From: Tritonibacter mobilis
GTDB lineage: Bacteria > Pseudomonadota > Alphaproteobacteria > Rhodobacterales > Rhodobacteraceae
Assembly: GCF_001681715.1 (NCBI RefSeq)
Contig: NZ_LNWY01000003.1
Location: forward strand, 248,001 to 312,000
Length of the DNA stretch: 64,000 bases
Reading direction: 5' to 3'
The translations under genes were made by a program, and so were the position numbers. Within the stretch, counting starts at the first letter, position 1; the number at the start of each line of letters is the position of its first letter. Below are positions 37,258 through 47,192 of this stretch, piece after piece. A model generated the notes under the pieces. It did no database searches and was not told the DNA's origin. It saw only the letters and a list, made by a program, of their open reading frames with translations.

Positions 37258-39534
37258 GTGTTGCTGAAACCTTCGAGTGTTTCACTCAAGCTCAAACTAC
37301 CCGTTCTGATGGTCGCCCTCACGGTGGCATTCGTGGTGACGGTGTCGTTCCTGATCTATACGATGGCAGAACGCAGCATCCGGGAAAATGTCACCTCCGC
37401 CAAAGCGTCCAAGGCACAAGCCGGGGCGCAGGCACTCGGTTTCAGCATCGGCGCAGCACAGCGCGATGTGGCAAATCTCGCCGCCCTGCCTACGACATTT
37501 CGCGCGATCAACAACTTTGAGCGCGTGATCGGCATGGTGGAGGCCGATGATAAGATCGGCTACCTGAAAAAACACTTCATCACCGACAATCCCAACGCCG
37601 AAGACCAGCGCGCAGACCTCGTGGACCCCGGCGATGGCTCCTATTACAGCCAATCCCATGTCACCTATCACCCGACATTCGTACAAACCGCTACGCTCAA
37701 CCGCTATTCCGATATCTACCTGATCACCCCGGCTGGGCTTGTCGCCTACACGGTTCAAAAGAATGGAGATTTCGCCGAAGACATCAAGGGCGACCTGCTC
37801 GCGGACAGCGCGTTGGCGCGCGTGGCGCAGGCGGCACTGGAAGCAGAACCCGGCAGCGTCGTGGTGGAGGATTTCTCCGCCTACAGCCCTGCTGACAGCG
37901 TCGGCGCCTTCCTCGCCTCCCCCATCCTGAACAAACGCGGCCAGCCGGTCGGCGCAATCGCGGTGCGAATTGGCACCGATTTTGTGCAATCCGCCCTCAG
38001 CGCCAATCTTGAGGCAGACGGGCACGAGAACATTTACTTGATTGGCCCCGATGGCACCGCAAAAAGCCCCGGCATGATCCCCGGTGCCTTTGAAATGCTG
38101 AGCAAACTTCCAGACACACCGCATATCGCCGCCGCCCGTCAGGGCGAGGCTGGTCAGTTCTCGCAAACGCAGACCGCATCTGGCGAACCCGCTGCCGCCG
38201 TCGTTATTCCATTGGCGCTCAACGGGTTTAACTGGTCGGTTGTCATGGAAACCGATGATGCCGAAGCCTTTGCGATGATTTACCGTATTCGATGGATGGT
38301 CCTGTCGCTGATTGGCGCGTCCGTTGTGGTGTCCATCGGCGTCTCTTGGGCCGCGGCAAACCGTGTGACTCGCCCGATCCACCATCTGCGCGACGCCACC
38401 AATGCCTTGGCGCAGGAGGACTACAACATTGCCATCTCCGGGCTGGACCGTGGCGACGAATTTGGTGACCTTGCCCGCAGCCTCGATACGTTTCGCGACA
38501 AACTGAAGCTCGCGGATGAGGCCGCGGCCAGAGAAGAAGAAGCCAAGCGTGAGACCGACTATGTGGTCGAGGAAATGAGCCACGCGCTGTCGCAGCTTCA
38601 GGATGGCAACCTGATCTGTGAGATCGACGGCCCCTTCTCGCCCGACTATGAGACCCTGCGGGAAAACTACAATCACAGCCTGCAGAACCTGCGCAATTCC
38701 CTGCGCGAGGTGGTCGAAGCCGCCCGGCATGTGGACCGCTTCTCGCAAGAGCAGCGCGCCTCTGCCAACGAAATGGCTGAACGCACCGAAAGCCAGGGCT
38801 CCACGTTGGAGAAAACCGCAACCGCGATGCAGGATCTGACCCAGCGTTTGCGCGACACCGCAGAAAAGGCGACCGAGGTCGACAGCACCATGCGCGGCAC
38901 GCGCCGCGAAGCGGAACAAAGCAACGAAGTGGTGCGCTCTGCCGTTGCGGCGATGGATCAGATCCAGCAGGCGTCTTCTGAGATCTCAAAGATCATCAAT
39001 ATGATCGACGACATCGCGTTTCAGACCAACCTCCTCGCCCTCAATGCCGGGGTTGAGGCTGCCCGCGCAGGCGAGGCAGGCGCCGGATTTGCTGTTGTCG
39101 CCTCAGAAGTCCGCAACCTTGCGCGCCGCGCATCCGAAGCCGCAGGTGAGATCAAAACCCTCACCTCCACTAGCGAAGAGCATGTGGCAAACGGGGTCTC
39201 CATGGTGGACAAAGCCGGCAATGCACTCACCAGTATTATTGAGCAAGTCACATCGGTGAGTGACCTGATTTCGGAAATCGCAGGTGGGGTACAACACCAA
39301 TCGCAAGGGCTTGAGGATATCAATGCGGCCATCCGTGAATTGGATTCCGTGACCCAGCAGAACACCGCAATGGCCGAAGAAGCCTCCGCCTCCAGCCAGT
39401 TGTTGCAAAGCGAGGCCCGCACGCTTTCTCGCGTGACCGGGCGCTTTCAGATCGACACCCCGATGAGCGCAGATGCCCCTTCCTCGTGGGACAGTGACGC
39501 AATTGACGCGGCCACAACCGCCCGTTCGGCCTGA
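37258..39534 (+). CDS. methyl-accepting chemotaxis protein with dCache-type sensor
   Basis: The 758-residue transmembrane receptor has TM1 at about residues 14-36, a periplasmic double-Cache-like sensor up to about 335, TM2 near 344-365, a HAMP domain, and a long cytoplasmic signalling rod. The tip sequence IDDIAFQTNLLALNAGVEAARAGE near 585 binds CheA and CheW. The GTG start has AAGGAGA 8 nt upstream. The ligand is unknown; dCache domains commonly bind amino acids or carboxylates. The upstream neighbour is a soluble hybrid kinase. Confidence 0.93.
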   Translation: MLLKPSSVSLKLKLPVLMVALTVAFVVTVSFLIYTMAERSIRENVTSAKASKAQAGAQALGFSIGAAQRDVANLAALPTTFRAINNFERVIGMVEADDKIGYLKKHFITDNPNAEDQRADLVDPGDGSYYSQSHVTYHPTFVQTATLNRYSDIYLITPAGLVAYTVQKNGDFAEDIKGDLLADSALARVAQAALEAEPGSVVVEDFSAYSPADSVGAFLASPILNKRGQPVGAIAVRIGTDFVQSALSANLEADGHENIYLIGPDGTAKSPGMIPGAFEMLSKLPDTPHIAAARQGEAGQFSQTQTASGEPAAAVVIPLALNGFNWSVVMETDDAEAFAMIYRIRWMVLSLIGASVVVSIGVSWAAANRVTRPIHHLRDATNALAQEDYNIAISGLDRGDEFGDLARSLDTFRDKLKLADEAAAREEEAKRETDYVVEEMSHALSQLQDGNLICEIDGPFSPDYETLRENYNHSLQNLRNSLREVVEAARHVDRFSQEQRASANEMAERTESQGSTLEKTATAMQDLTQRLRDTAEKATEVDSTMRGTRREAEQSNEVVRSAVAAMDQIQQASSEISKIINMIDDIAFQTNLLALNAGVEAARAGEAGAGFAVVASEVRNLARRASEAAGEIKTLTSTSEEHVANGVSMVDKAGNALTSIIEQVTSVSDLISEIAGGVQHQSQGLEDINAAIRELDSVTQQNTAMAEEASASSQLLQSEARTLSRVTGRFQIDTPMSADAPSSWDSDAIDAATTARSA

Positions 39535-39558
39535 CTTCAGCGGAGACATCAGACAGGC

Positions 39559-39604
39559 AAACGCAAGGCTCCCGTGCATGTGATGTCGGGGCCTTGCGTT
39601 TTTT
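39559..39604 (+). terminator. terminator after the chemoreceptor gene
   Basis: An 11-bp perfect stem, AAACGCAAGGC and GCCTTGCGTTT, ends in a T-run. It lies 25 bp after the stop. Confidence 0.88.
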
Positions 39605-39736
39605 GTTAAAACGAGGGATCAGCCTTCAAGGTGCCTTGCAAAAAGTTTGCGCCCGCAAAGATTTGAGCGCACTATTGGCGCGAAAGCGAAGAGAGTGCTG
39701 CACGCATTTCGGGTGGCGTCGTGACCAGGAGGGGCC

Positions 39737-40768
39737 ATGTCAGAGTCAAAAATCCGCAATATGGAAGAGCTGGCCAGCGTCAGCGGCATCTCCCGACCCA
39801 CTCTTTCGAAATACTTCAACGACCCCGAAAGTGTCCGCGCCTCGACCCGCAAAAAAGTTGAGGCCGCTCTAGAGACCTATGACTATCAGCCCAACATCTA
39901 CGCGATGAACCAGAACCGGCGGCTGACCAAGAATATCGGCATCGTTGTGCCCTACCTCGCCGACCCGTTCTTTGCCGAGATCGCGCGCGTGATCGAAAAT
40001 CTGGTCATTCAAGGTGGCTTCCGCCCGATCCTCCTCAGCTCTCATGGCGGCACCGGGCAAGAGATCGAAAACCTCGACTCACTGCGCTCGATCCGACCGG
40101 CCGGGGTTTTGCTGGCCCCGCTGGGTCGCAACTCTGACGTGGCCGCGATCGAACGCTTCTGTGCTGATGTGCCAACTGTTTTATTTGACAACAGCATTGG
40201 CGATCTGGGCGAAGCCTTCTTTGGCCTCGACAATCCTCAAAGCATTAAAATGATGGTGAATTACCTGCACGAGACAGGAGAGCCGCCGATTTTCTTTGAG
40301 ATGCGGACACCCACCAACCCCAATGCCTATAAGCGCCGCAATGCCTATATTGAATCGATGGAAGCCTTGGATCTAGAGCCCAAGTTGATCCAGATCGAAG
40401 GCGATACATGGGACTTTGAAGACATTGGCTACCGGGGCGGGCTGGAGGCCATCCGCACGCGCCAACTGACCACTGACACTGTGCTATGTTCAAATGACCG
40501 TCTGGCGATTGGGTTCCTGGCCGCCGCCTATGAATGCGGACTTCGGGTTGGATCTGGGACGGGCTGCGCCCTGCGTGTCGCGGGCCACGACGACCACCCT
40601 TATGCGCGCTTCACCTGCCCACCGCTCACCACCGTAGCACAGGACTATTCCGCCATCGCAACCCGCAGCGTCGAGGCGATTCTCAAACTGATCGAATCGG
40701 GTGAGCGCGCAGAGCAACGCGACACCACCCTATTTGAAGGCACATTGATCAAACGCGCCTCCGCCTGA
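39737..40768 (+). CDS. LacI family regulator of the polyol operon
   Basis: The 343-residue repressor has an N-terminal helix-turn-helix (MEELASVSGISRPTLSKYFND) with the hinge helix, then a periplasmic-binding-like sensor domain with IGIVVPYLADPFFAEIARVIE and the family end of a subunit interface. AGGAGG lies 4-9 nt before the ATG. It is 130 bp upstream of smoE and in the same direction. Its likely operator is the palindrome at 40813-40826. The inducer is probably a hexitol, inferred from the genes it precedes. Confidence 0.9.
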   Translation: MSESKIRNMEELASVSGISRPTLSKYFNDPESVRASTRKKVEAALETYDYQPNIYAMNQNRRLTKNIGIVVPYLADPFFAEIARVIENLVIQGGFRPILLSSHGGTGQEIENLDSLRSIRPAGVLLAPLGRNSDVAAIERFCADVPTVLFDNSIGDLGEAFFGLDNPQSIKMMVNYLHETGEPPIFFEMRTPTNPNAYKRRNAYIESMEALDLEPKLIQIEGDTWDFEDIGYRGGLEAIRTRQLTTDTVLCSNDRLAIGFLAAAYECGLRVGSGTGCALRVAGHDDHPYARFTCPPLTTVAQDYSAIATRSVEAILKLIESGERAEQRDTTLFEGTLIKRASA

Positions 40769-40812
40769 GCGACACCCTAAATGCTTGAGTTCGCATCACT
40801 CACCATCACAAT

Positions 40813-40839
40813 TTTACGCGCGTAAATATTTTATTGACG
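40813..40839 (+). promoter_or_regulatory. LacI-type operator and -35 element ahead of smoE
   Basis: A perfect 14-bp palindrome with the central CG typical of LacI-family sites, TTTACGCGCGTAAA (40813-40826), lies 8 bp ahead of a -35 element TTGACG (40834-40839). A -10 is unclear (TACCGT about 18 nt on). The operator sits 72 bp before the smoE start codon. Confidence 0.7.
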
Positions 40840-40898
40840 ATAACCCCTCCCGCGCCCTACCGTGATTGCATCACATCCAGACACTAGGGAGGAAACGG

Positions 40899-42209
40899 AT
40901 GTACCTGAGAAACGCACTTTGTGCGGCATCTGCACTTGCAGTCATGGCGGCTGGCGCCGTTCAGGCCGAAACCACGGTGACCATTGCCACCGTCAACAAC
41001 GGCGACATGATCCGCATGCAGGGTCTGGCTGACGATTTCACCGCACAACACCCCGACATCAAACTGGAATGGGTCACGCTTGAGGAAAACGTGCTCCGTC
41101 AACGTGTCACCCAGGACATCGCCTCCAAAGGCGGCCAGTTCGACGTGATGACCATCGGCACTTATGAGGTCCCGATCTGGGCCAAGAACAACTGGCTGGT
41201 CTCGCTCAACGACATGCCATCGGAATGGGACGCCGACGACATCCTGCCCGCGATCCGCGGTGGTCTGACCGTTGACGGCAACCTCTATGCCGCACCGTTT
41301 TATGGCGAAAGCTCCATGGTGATGTACCGCACCGACCTGATGGAAAAAGCAGGCCTCGAGATGCCCGATGCCCCCACATGGGAGTTCATCAAGGAAGCCG
41401 CCGCAGGCATGACCGACAAGGACAGCGAAGTCTACGGGATCTGCCTGCGCGGCAAGGCGGGCTGGGGCGAGAACATGGCCTTCCTGACCGCCATGTCCAA
41501 CTCCTTTGGCGCCAAGTGGTTCGATGAGAACTGGACCGCGCAATTTGACTCCGAGGCATGGAAAACCACCCTCACCTTCTACATGGACCTGATGACGAAC
41601 TACGGCCCTCCGGGTGCTTCTACCAACGGGTTCAATGAAAACCTGTCGCTGTTCCAGCAGGGCAAATGCGGCATGTGGATCGACGCCACCGTTGCGGCGT
41701 CCTTTGTGACCAACCCCAACGACTCCACTGTGGCCGATAAGGTCGGCTTTGCACTGGCACCGGACAATGGTCTCGGCAAACGCGGCAACTGGCTCTGGGC
41801 GTGGACGCTGGCGGTTCCGGCTGGGTCCGACGCCACCGATGAGGCCAAGACCTTTATCGAATGGGCCACCTCCAAGAGCTACACCGAGCTGGTCGCCTCC
41901 AAGGAAGGCTGGGCCAACGTGCCTCCGGGCACCCGCACCTCACTCTATGAGAACCAGAACTATCTCGACGCGGCCCCCTTTGCCGAGATGACCCTGAACT
42001 CGATCAACGCCGCCGACCCGACCAACCCTTCTGTGGACCCGGTCCCCTATACCGGCGTGCAATTTGTGGCGATCCCGGAATTTGCGGGCATCGGCACGCA
42101 GGTCGGTCAGGAATTCTCGGCAGCACTGGCCGGTCAGCAATCCGTGGATGAGGCGCTTGCAAAAGCACAGGCGCTCACCACCGACGAAATGGAAGCCGCA
42201 GGCTACTAA
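40899..42209 (+). CDS. smoE: polyol (sorbitol/mannitol) ABC transporter periplasmic binding protein
   Basis: The 436-residue precursor has a signal peptide (MYLRNALCAASALAVMAAGAV, cleavage before ETTV) and the family-1 sugar-binding fold, with IASKGGQFDVMTIGTYEVP and PFYGESSMVMYRTDL. It captures hexitols for the SmoF/SmoG/SmoK importer in Rhodobacter-type operons. GGGAGG lies about 6 nt before the ATG at 40899. A hairpin with a T-run separates it from smoF, which suits higher expression of the binding protein. Confidence 0.92.
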   Translation: MYLRNALCAASALAVMAAGAVQAETTVTIATVNNGDMIRMQGLADDFTAQHPDIKLEWVTLEENVLRQRVTQDIASKGGQFDVMTIGTYEVPIWAKNNWLVSLNDMPSEWDADDILPAIRGGLTVDGNLYAAPFYGESSMVMYRTDLMEKAGLEMPDAPTWEFIKEAAAGMTDKDSEVYGICLRGKAGWGENMAFLTAMSNSFGAKWFDENWTAQFDSEAWKTTLTFYMDLMTNYGPPGASTNGFNENLSLFQQGKCGMWIDATVAASFVTNPNDSTVADKVGFALAPDNGLGKRGNWLWAWTLAVPAGSDATDEAKTFIEWATSKSYTELVASKEGWANVPPGTRTSLYENQNYLDAAPFAEMTLNSINAADPTNPSVDPVPYTGVQFVAIPEFAGIGTQVGQEFSAALAGQQSVDEALAKAQALTTDEMEAAGY

Positions 42210-42223
42210 CGTCACTCCTCCTC

Positions 42224-42262
42224 GGCCAGGGCTTTCGCATCTCGCGAACCCTGGCCCTTTTT
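42224..42262 (+). terminator. intra-operon hairpin with T-run between smoE and smoF
   Basis: GGCCAGGG (42224-42231) pairs with CCCTGGCC (42249-42256), with an inner TTCGC/GCGAA stem and then CTTTTTC. It probably works as a leaky terminator or 3'-end stabiliser, lowering permease and ATPase mRNA relative to binding protein. Confidence 0.8.
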
Positions 42263-42313
42263 CTCTCTGTCGCAGTCTTGGATGGGCCTGACCCATCTGA
42301 CGAGGAGTCCCCC

Positions 42314-43180
42314 ATGGCAACCCAGCATTCCCGCTCTGCCGCGCGCATCATGATGGCCCCGGCCGTCATCCTGCTGCTCGGTTGGATGCTCGTTCCGCTG
42401 ACAATGACCCTTCTTTTTTCGTTCAAGAAGTATCTCCCCCTGCGGGGCGGCGATCTGGGTTGGGTCGGCTTTGACAACTACATTCGTTTTGTTTCGTCCT
42501 CTGCCTTCTGGCCCAGCGTGCAGGCGACGCTTGTGATCGTCGGCGGCGTTCTGGCCATTACCGTCATCTTCGGCGTGTTGCTGGCGCTGCTTCTGGACCA
42601 GCCGATGTGGGGACAGGGGATCGTGCGGATCCTTGTAATTGCGCCCTTTTTCGTGATGCCAACCGTGTCGGCACTGGTCTGGAAGAACATGTTCATGGAC
42701 CCCGTGAACGGGCTCTTTGCGCATCTTTGGAAAGCCTTTGGCGCGGAGCCGATTTCGTGGCTCTCCGAGGCGTCGATGCAGTCGATCATCCTGATCGTCA
42801 GTTGGCAGTGGCTGCCCTTTGCGACCCTGATCCTGCTGACCGCGATCCAGTCGCTCGACAGCGAGCAGCTTGAGGCGGCAGAGATGGATGGCGCAAGCCC
42901 CCTCGCCCGCTTTGGCTATATCATCCTGCCCCACCTTGGCCGGGCGATCACCGTTGTGGTTCTGATCCAGACGATCTTTCTGTTGTCGATCTTTGCCGAG
43001 ATCTTCGTGACCACGGGCGGTTCCTTTGGCACCCGGACCCTGACCTTCCTGATTTTCCAGCGCGTCTTGGAAAGCCAGAACGTCGGCCTCGGCTCCGCTG
43101 GCGGTGTCTATGCCATCATCCTTGCCAATATCGTTGCCGCATTCCTGATGCGCATCGTCGGCAAGAACCTCGACGCGTAA
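42314..43180 (+). CDS. smoF: polyol ABC transporter permease 1
   Basis: The 288-residue membrane protein has six predicted helices. The EAA loop (AAEMDGASPLARFGYIILPHLG) lies near residues 192-213, where the SmoK ATPase docks. GAGGAG lies 6-11 nt before the ATG at 42314. It pairs with SmoG to form the channel of the sorbitol/mannitol importer. Confidence 0.92.
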   Translation: MATQHSRSAARIMMAPAVILLLGWMLVPLTMTLLFSFKKYLPLRGGDLGWVGFDNYIRFVSSSAFWPSVQATLVIVGGVLAITVIFGVLLALLLDQPMWGQGIVRILVIAPFFVMPTVSALVWKNMFMDPVNGLFAHLWKAFGAEPISWLSEASMQSIILIVSWQWLPFATLILLTAIQSLDSEQLEAAEMDGASPLARFGYIILPHLGRAITVVVLIQTIFLLSIFAEIFVTTGGSFGTRTLTFLIFQRVLESQNVGLGSAGGVYAIILANIVAAFLMRIVGKNLDA

Positions 43181-43195
43181 GGGAGGACCACCGAT

Positions 43196-44026
43196 ATGGC
43201 ACGTTCCGTGACCCAACAACGCAAGGCGATCAACACCGTCGCCGCATGGGCGGTTGGTCTTTTGATCTTCTTCCCGATCCTCTGGACCATCCTGACCTCC
43301 TTCAAGACCGAGGCGCAGGCGATCAACGACCCGCCGCTGTTCTTCTTCTTTGACTGGACGCTGGAAAACTACGCCGTGGTGCAGGAGCGCTCTGACTACA
43401 TGCGCTTTTTGTGGAATTCGATCGCAATCGCGGGCGGCTCCACTGTGCTTGGTATTATCATCGCAATCCCGGCGGCGTGGTCGATGGCCTTTGTGCCCTC
43501 CAAACGCACCAAGGATATCCTGCTTTGGATGCTCTCGACCAAGATGCTGCCTGCGGTGGGCGTGCTCTACCCGATCTATCTGATCTTCATCCGCCTTGGG
43601 ATGCTCGACAGCCGCACCGGCCTCATCATCGTGCTGATGCTGTGCAACCTGCCGATCATCGTCTGGATGCTCTACACCTACTTCAAGGAAATCCCCGGCG
43701 AAATTCTCGAAGCAGCGCGGATGGATGGTGCAGGCCTCAAAGAAGAAATCCTCTATGTGCTGACGCCGATGGCGATCCCCGGCATCGCCTCCACGCTGTT
43801 GTTGAACATCATCCTCGCGTGGAACGAGGCCTTCTGGACGCTGAACCTGACAGCCGCCAAAGCCGCGCCTCTTACGGCCTTTATCGCCAGCTATTCCAGC
43901 CCCGAGGGCCTGTTTTACGCAAAACTCAGCGCAGCCTCCACCATGGCCATCGCGCCGATCCTGATCCTTGGCTGGTTCAGCCAGAAACAACTTGTGCGCG
44001 GCCTGACCTTTGGCGCTGTGAAATAA
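43196..44026 (+). CDS. smoG: polyol ABC transporter permease 2
   Basis: The 276-residue membrane protein is of the MalG type, with the EAA loop EAARMDGAGLKEEILYVLTPMAIPG near residue 175. It starts 15 bp after smoF with GGGAGG upstream. It forms the other half of the importer's channel. Confidence 0.92.
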   Translation: MARSVTQQRKAINTVAAWAVGLLIFFPILWTILTSFKTEAQAINDPPLFFFFDWTLENYAVVQERSDYMRFLWNSIAIAGGSTVLGIIIAIPAAWSMAFVPSKRTKDILLWMLSTKMLPAVGVLYPIYLIFIRLGMLDSRTGLIIVLMLCNLPIIVWMLYTYFKEIPGEILEAARMDGAGLKEEILYVLTPMAIPGIASTLLLNIILAWNEAFWTLNLTAAKAAPLTAFIASYSSPEGLFYAKLSAASTMAIAPILILGWFSQKQLVRGLTFGAVK

Positions 44027-44038
44027 GGACGACGAACT

Positions 44039-45042
<1,004 letters not shown>

Positions 45043-45046
<4 letters not shown>

Positions 45047-45072
45047 TACCGCGCGGACACTGGATGAGCTGA
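45043..45072 (+). pseudogene. smoS: 9-codon remnant, probable deletion scar of sorbitol dehydrogenase smoS
   Basis: Between smoK and mtlK there is only ATG ATA CCG ... TGG ATG AGC TGA (MIPRGHWMS). It has GAGG 8 nt before its ATG, overlaps the smoK stop as ATGA and the mtlK start as TGATG. In Rhodobacter the short-chain dehydrogenase SmoS occupies this slot, and as I recall its C terminus reads GGNWMS. The remnant thus looks like the start codon of smoS joined to its last codons after an in-frame internal loss. The ribosome signals on both sides are kept. Confidence 0.6.
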
Positions 45073-46547
45073 TGACGACTCTGACCCTTTCAAATGACAC
45101 TCTCGCCGCCCTGCCCGAGACCATCGCCCGCCCCTCTTATGACCGCAGGGCGTTGACTCCCGGTATCGTCCACATCGGGCTTGGTAATTTCCACCGCGCC
45201 CATCAGAGCTGGTATCTGCACCGGCTGATGCAACAGGGAGAGGCTCAAGACTGGGCGATCCTTGGCGCGGGCGTACGCCCCTATGATGCCGCGATGCGCA
45301 CGCGTTTGCTGGCGCAGGATTGTCTCACCACCTTGATTGAATTGTCCCCCGACACAACCTCGGCCGAGGTTGTGGGGTCAATGATCGACTATTTGCCGAT
45401 TGAGGATGGAAACGGCGCGCTGATCGCCGCCATGGCCCGCCCCGAGATCCGCATCGTGGCGCTGACCGTTACCGAGGGCGGCTATTACCAAGACCCGGTT
45501 GCGGGCGGTTTTGACCTCGCGCATGCCGACATTCAGCACGATATCACCACCCCCAATGCACCGCGCACGGCCTTTGGGGCGATCGTCGCGGCCCTTGGAC
45601 AGCGCCGCGCCTCAGGCACTGGTCCTTTCACCGTGCAAAGCTGCGACAACCTGCAGGGAAATGGCGATATCACCCGCCAGACCGTGCTTGGCCTTGCGCG
45701 CGCCGTGGATGCAGAGCTTGCGGATTGGATCGCGGCAAACTGCACGTTTCCAAACTCCATGGTGGATTGCATCGTCCCTGCCACCGGCCCGGCGGAGATC
45801 GCAAAAGCCGCAGAGATGGGCGTCGCCGATCAGGCCCCCGTCACACATGAGCCCTTCCGCCAATGGGTCATTGAGGACAGTTTTTGCGCCGGACGTCCCG
45901 ATTGGGACAAGGTGGGGGCGACCTTCACCGATGCGGTGCACGCCTATGAGACGATGAAAATCCGCATTCTCAACGCAGGCCATCAGGTGATCGCCAACGC
46001 GGGCGAGCTGTTGTCCTGTGCCACCATCGCAGACTGTATGGAAGACGCTGATATCCGGTCTTTGTTCGAAAAAGTCGAAACCGAAGAGATCGCGCCTTAT
46101 GTGCATGCGGTGCCAGAGATCACACCCGAAGCCTATGTGGCGCTGATTGCATCGCGGTTTTCTAATCCTGCAATCCGTGACACCACCCGGCGGGTGGCCT
46201 TTGATGGCTCGTCACGGCACACGGGTTTTGTGCTACCAATTCTGCGCGATGCGCTGGTGGCGAATGCCAGCATTGACGGCCTCGCCTTGGTTGAAGCGCT
46301 TTGGGCTAGGATGTGCGCCGGCACGCGCGAGGACGGCAGCGAAATCGCAGCCAATGATCCAAAGTGGCAGGAATTGCAGACAGCCGCGCACGCCGCAAAA
46401 TCTGCCCCCTCCGCATGGCTTCGACAGGCGGATTACTACGGCGACATTGCACAAGACGCCCGCTTTGCAGAGCGTTTTTGCCATTGGCTCTCTGTGATTT
46501 GGACCAACGGCACCCGCGCGGCCTTGCAAGCCTATGCACGCAGCTAA
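45072..46547 (+). CDS. mtlK: mannitol 2-dehydrogenase family protein
   Basis: The 491-residue long-chain polyol dehydrogenase oxidises mannitol (often also arabitol or sorbitol) to the ketose with NAD+. It has the N-terminal nucleotide fold GIVHIGLGNFHRAHQSWYLH. The catalytic Lys-centred helix is in YETMKIRILNAGHQVIANAGELL, with the conserved Lys, Asn and His. It starts on the TGATG overlap with the smoS remnant. It is the only polyol dehydrogenase left in this operon. Confidence 0.93.
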   Translation: MTTLTLSNDTLAALPETIARPSYDRRALTPGIVHIGLGNFHRAHQSWYLHRLMQQGEAQDWAILGAGVRPYDAAMRTRLLAQDCLTTLIELSPDTTSAEVVGSMIDYLPIEDGNGALIAAMARPEIRIVALTVTEGGYYQDPVAGGFDLAHADIQHDITTPNAPRTAFGAIVAALGQRRASGTGPFTVQSCDNLQGNGDITRQTVLGLARAVDAELADWIAANCTFPNSMVDCIVPATGPAEIAKAAEMGVADQAPVTHEPFRQWVIEDSFCAGRPDWDKVGATFTDAVHAYETMKIRILNAGHQVIANAGELLSCATIADCMEDADIRSLFEKVETEEIAPYVHAVPEITPEAYVALIASRFSNPAIRDTTRRVAFDGSSRHTGFVLPILRDALVANASIDGLALVEALWARMCAGTREDGSEIAANDPKWQELQTAAHAAKSAPSAWLRQADYYGDIAQDARFAERFCHWLSVIWTNGTRAALQAYARS

Positions 46548-46559
46548 CACTCCGGTGAC

Positions 46560-46581
46560 GCGCGCCCCATAGGGGGCGCGC
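46560..46581. terminator. hairpin between convergent mtlK and a secreted-protein gene
   Basis: A perfect 9-bp stem, GCGCGCCCC and GGGGCGCGC, with a 4-nt loop lies 12 bp after the mtlK stop. There is no T-run, so it may act in both directions with help from Rho. Confidence 0.6.
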
Positions 46582-46584
46582 AGC

Positions 46585-46980
46585 TCAACACCCCGGCGCT
46601 TGTGAGAGATCCGTAAGACCAAGATCTCCCAGAGATTTCAGGCTCGGTTTGGACTTCGACAGATGGTCCAACCTCTGCCCCAGACCGCTCAGGCGGGGAT
46701 CAGACAACATCAGGCAGGATTGGCGCATATGGCCGCTTTCGTCGCAAACCGACTGACAACGCCAGTCGAGCGGTGACATTTGCACCTCGGGCGCGTTTAC
46801 CGCGCGCCGGTCGCCCAATTCATCTTGTGCGCCCAGACTATGGTGCGTTGCCTGCTCTGCGTCATCTGGCAGTCGCGCCTGCGCGGGACCAGCCAGTGCC
46901 ATGATCGCTAAAGCGCCCACCATAAGGCAGTTCGCTAAGCCGCACTGGCCTTCCGCCCGTCTCTTTGAGATTTCAGTCAT
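46585..46980 (-). CDS. secreted Cys-containing hypothetical protein
   Basis: I do not recognise this 131-residue protein. Residues 1-35 form an export signal (hydrophobic LMVGALAIMALAGPAQA). The mature part is polar and has four Cys, in WRCQSVC, RQSC and the very C-terminal PGC. These could form two disulfides in the periplasm. AGGGG lies about 10 nt before the ATG. It is convergent with mtlK and shares the hairpin at 46560. No domain was identified. Confidence 0.6.
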   Translation of the reverse strand: MTEISKRRAEGQCGLANCLMVGALAIMALAGPAQARLPDDAEQATHHSLGAQDELGDRRAVNAPEVQMSPLDWRCQSVCDESGHMRQSCLMLSDPRLSGLGQRLDHLSKSKPSLKSLGDLGLTDLSQAPGC

Positions 46981-47192
46981 TCACAAACGTCCCCTGCCCT
47001 TGCAATACACCGGACCACTCCGGGTCCGATGCGTGCAAAGGTCACTCACCCAATGCGCCACCCCGACGCAGGAACAAGATGCAGGAGATTTATTAACCTC
47101 TGCCTTCCGCAGCGTGGAACCCCGCGCAGAAAGTAAAGAAAAATTCAGAAAAATTTCGCAAAGGTGAAAGCAGCTCTTACGCCACTGTGACG

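Noticed and set aside
37297-38919. 540-codon open frame antisense to the chemoreceptor gene
   Set aside because: It lies inside a gene with clear sensor, HAMP and signalling domains, and no ribosome site or domain is seen on the reverse strand.
42212-43990. 592-codon open frame antisense to smoF and smoG
   Set aside because: It spans two real permease genes and the intergenic hairpin. The charged composition is an artefact of hydrophobic codons read backwards.
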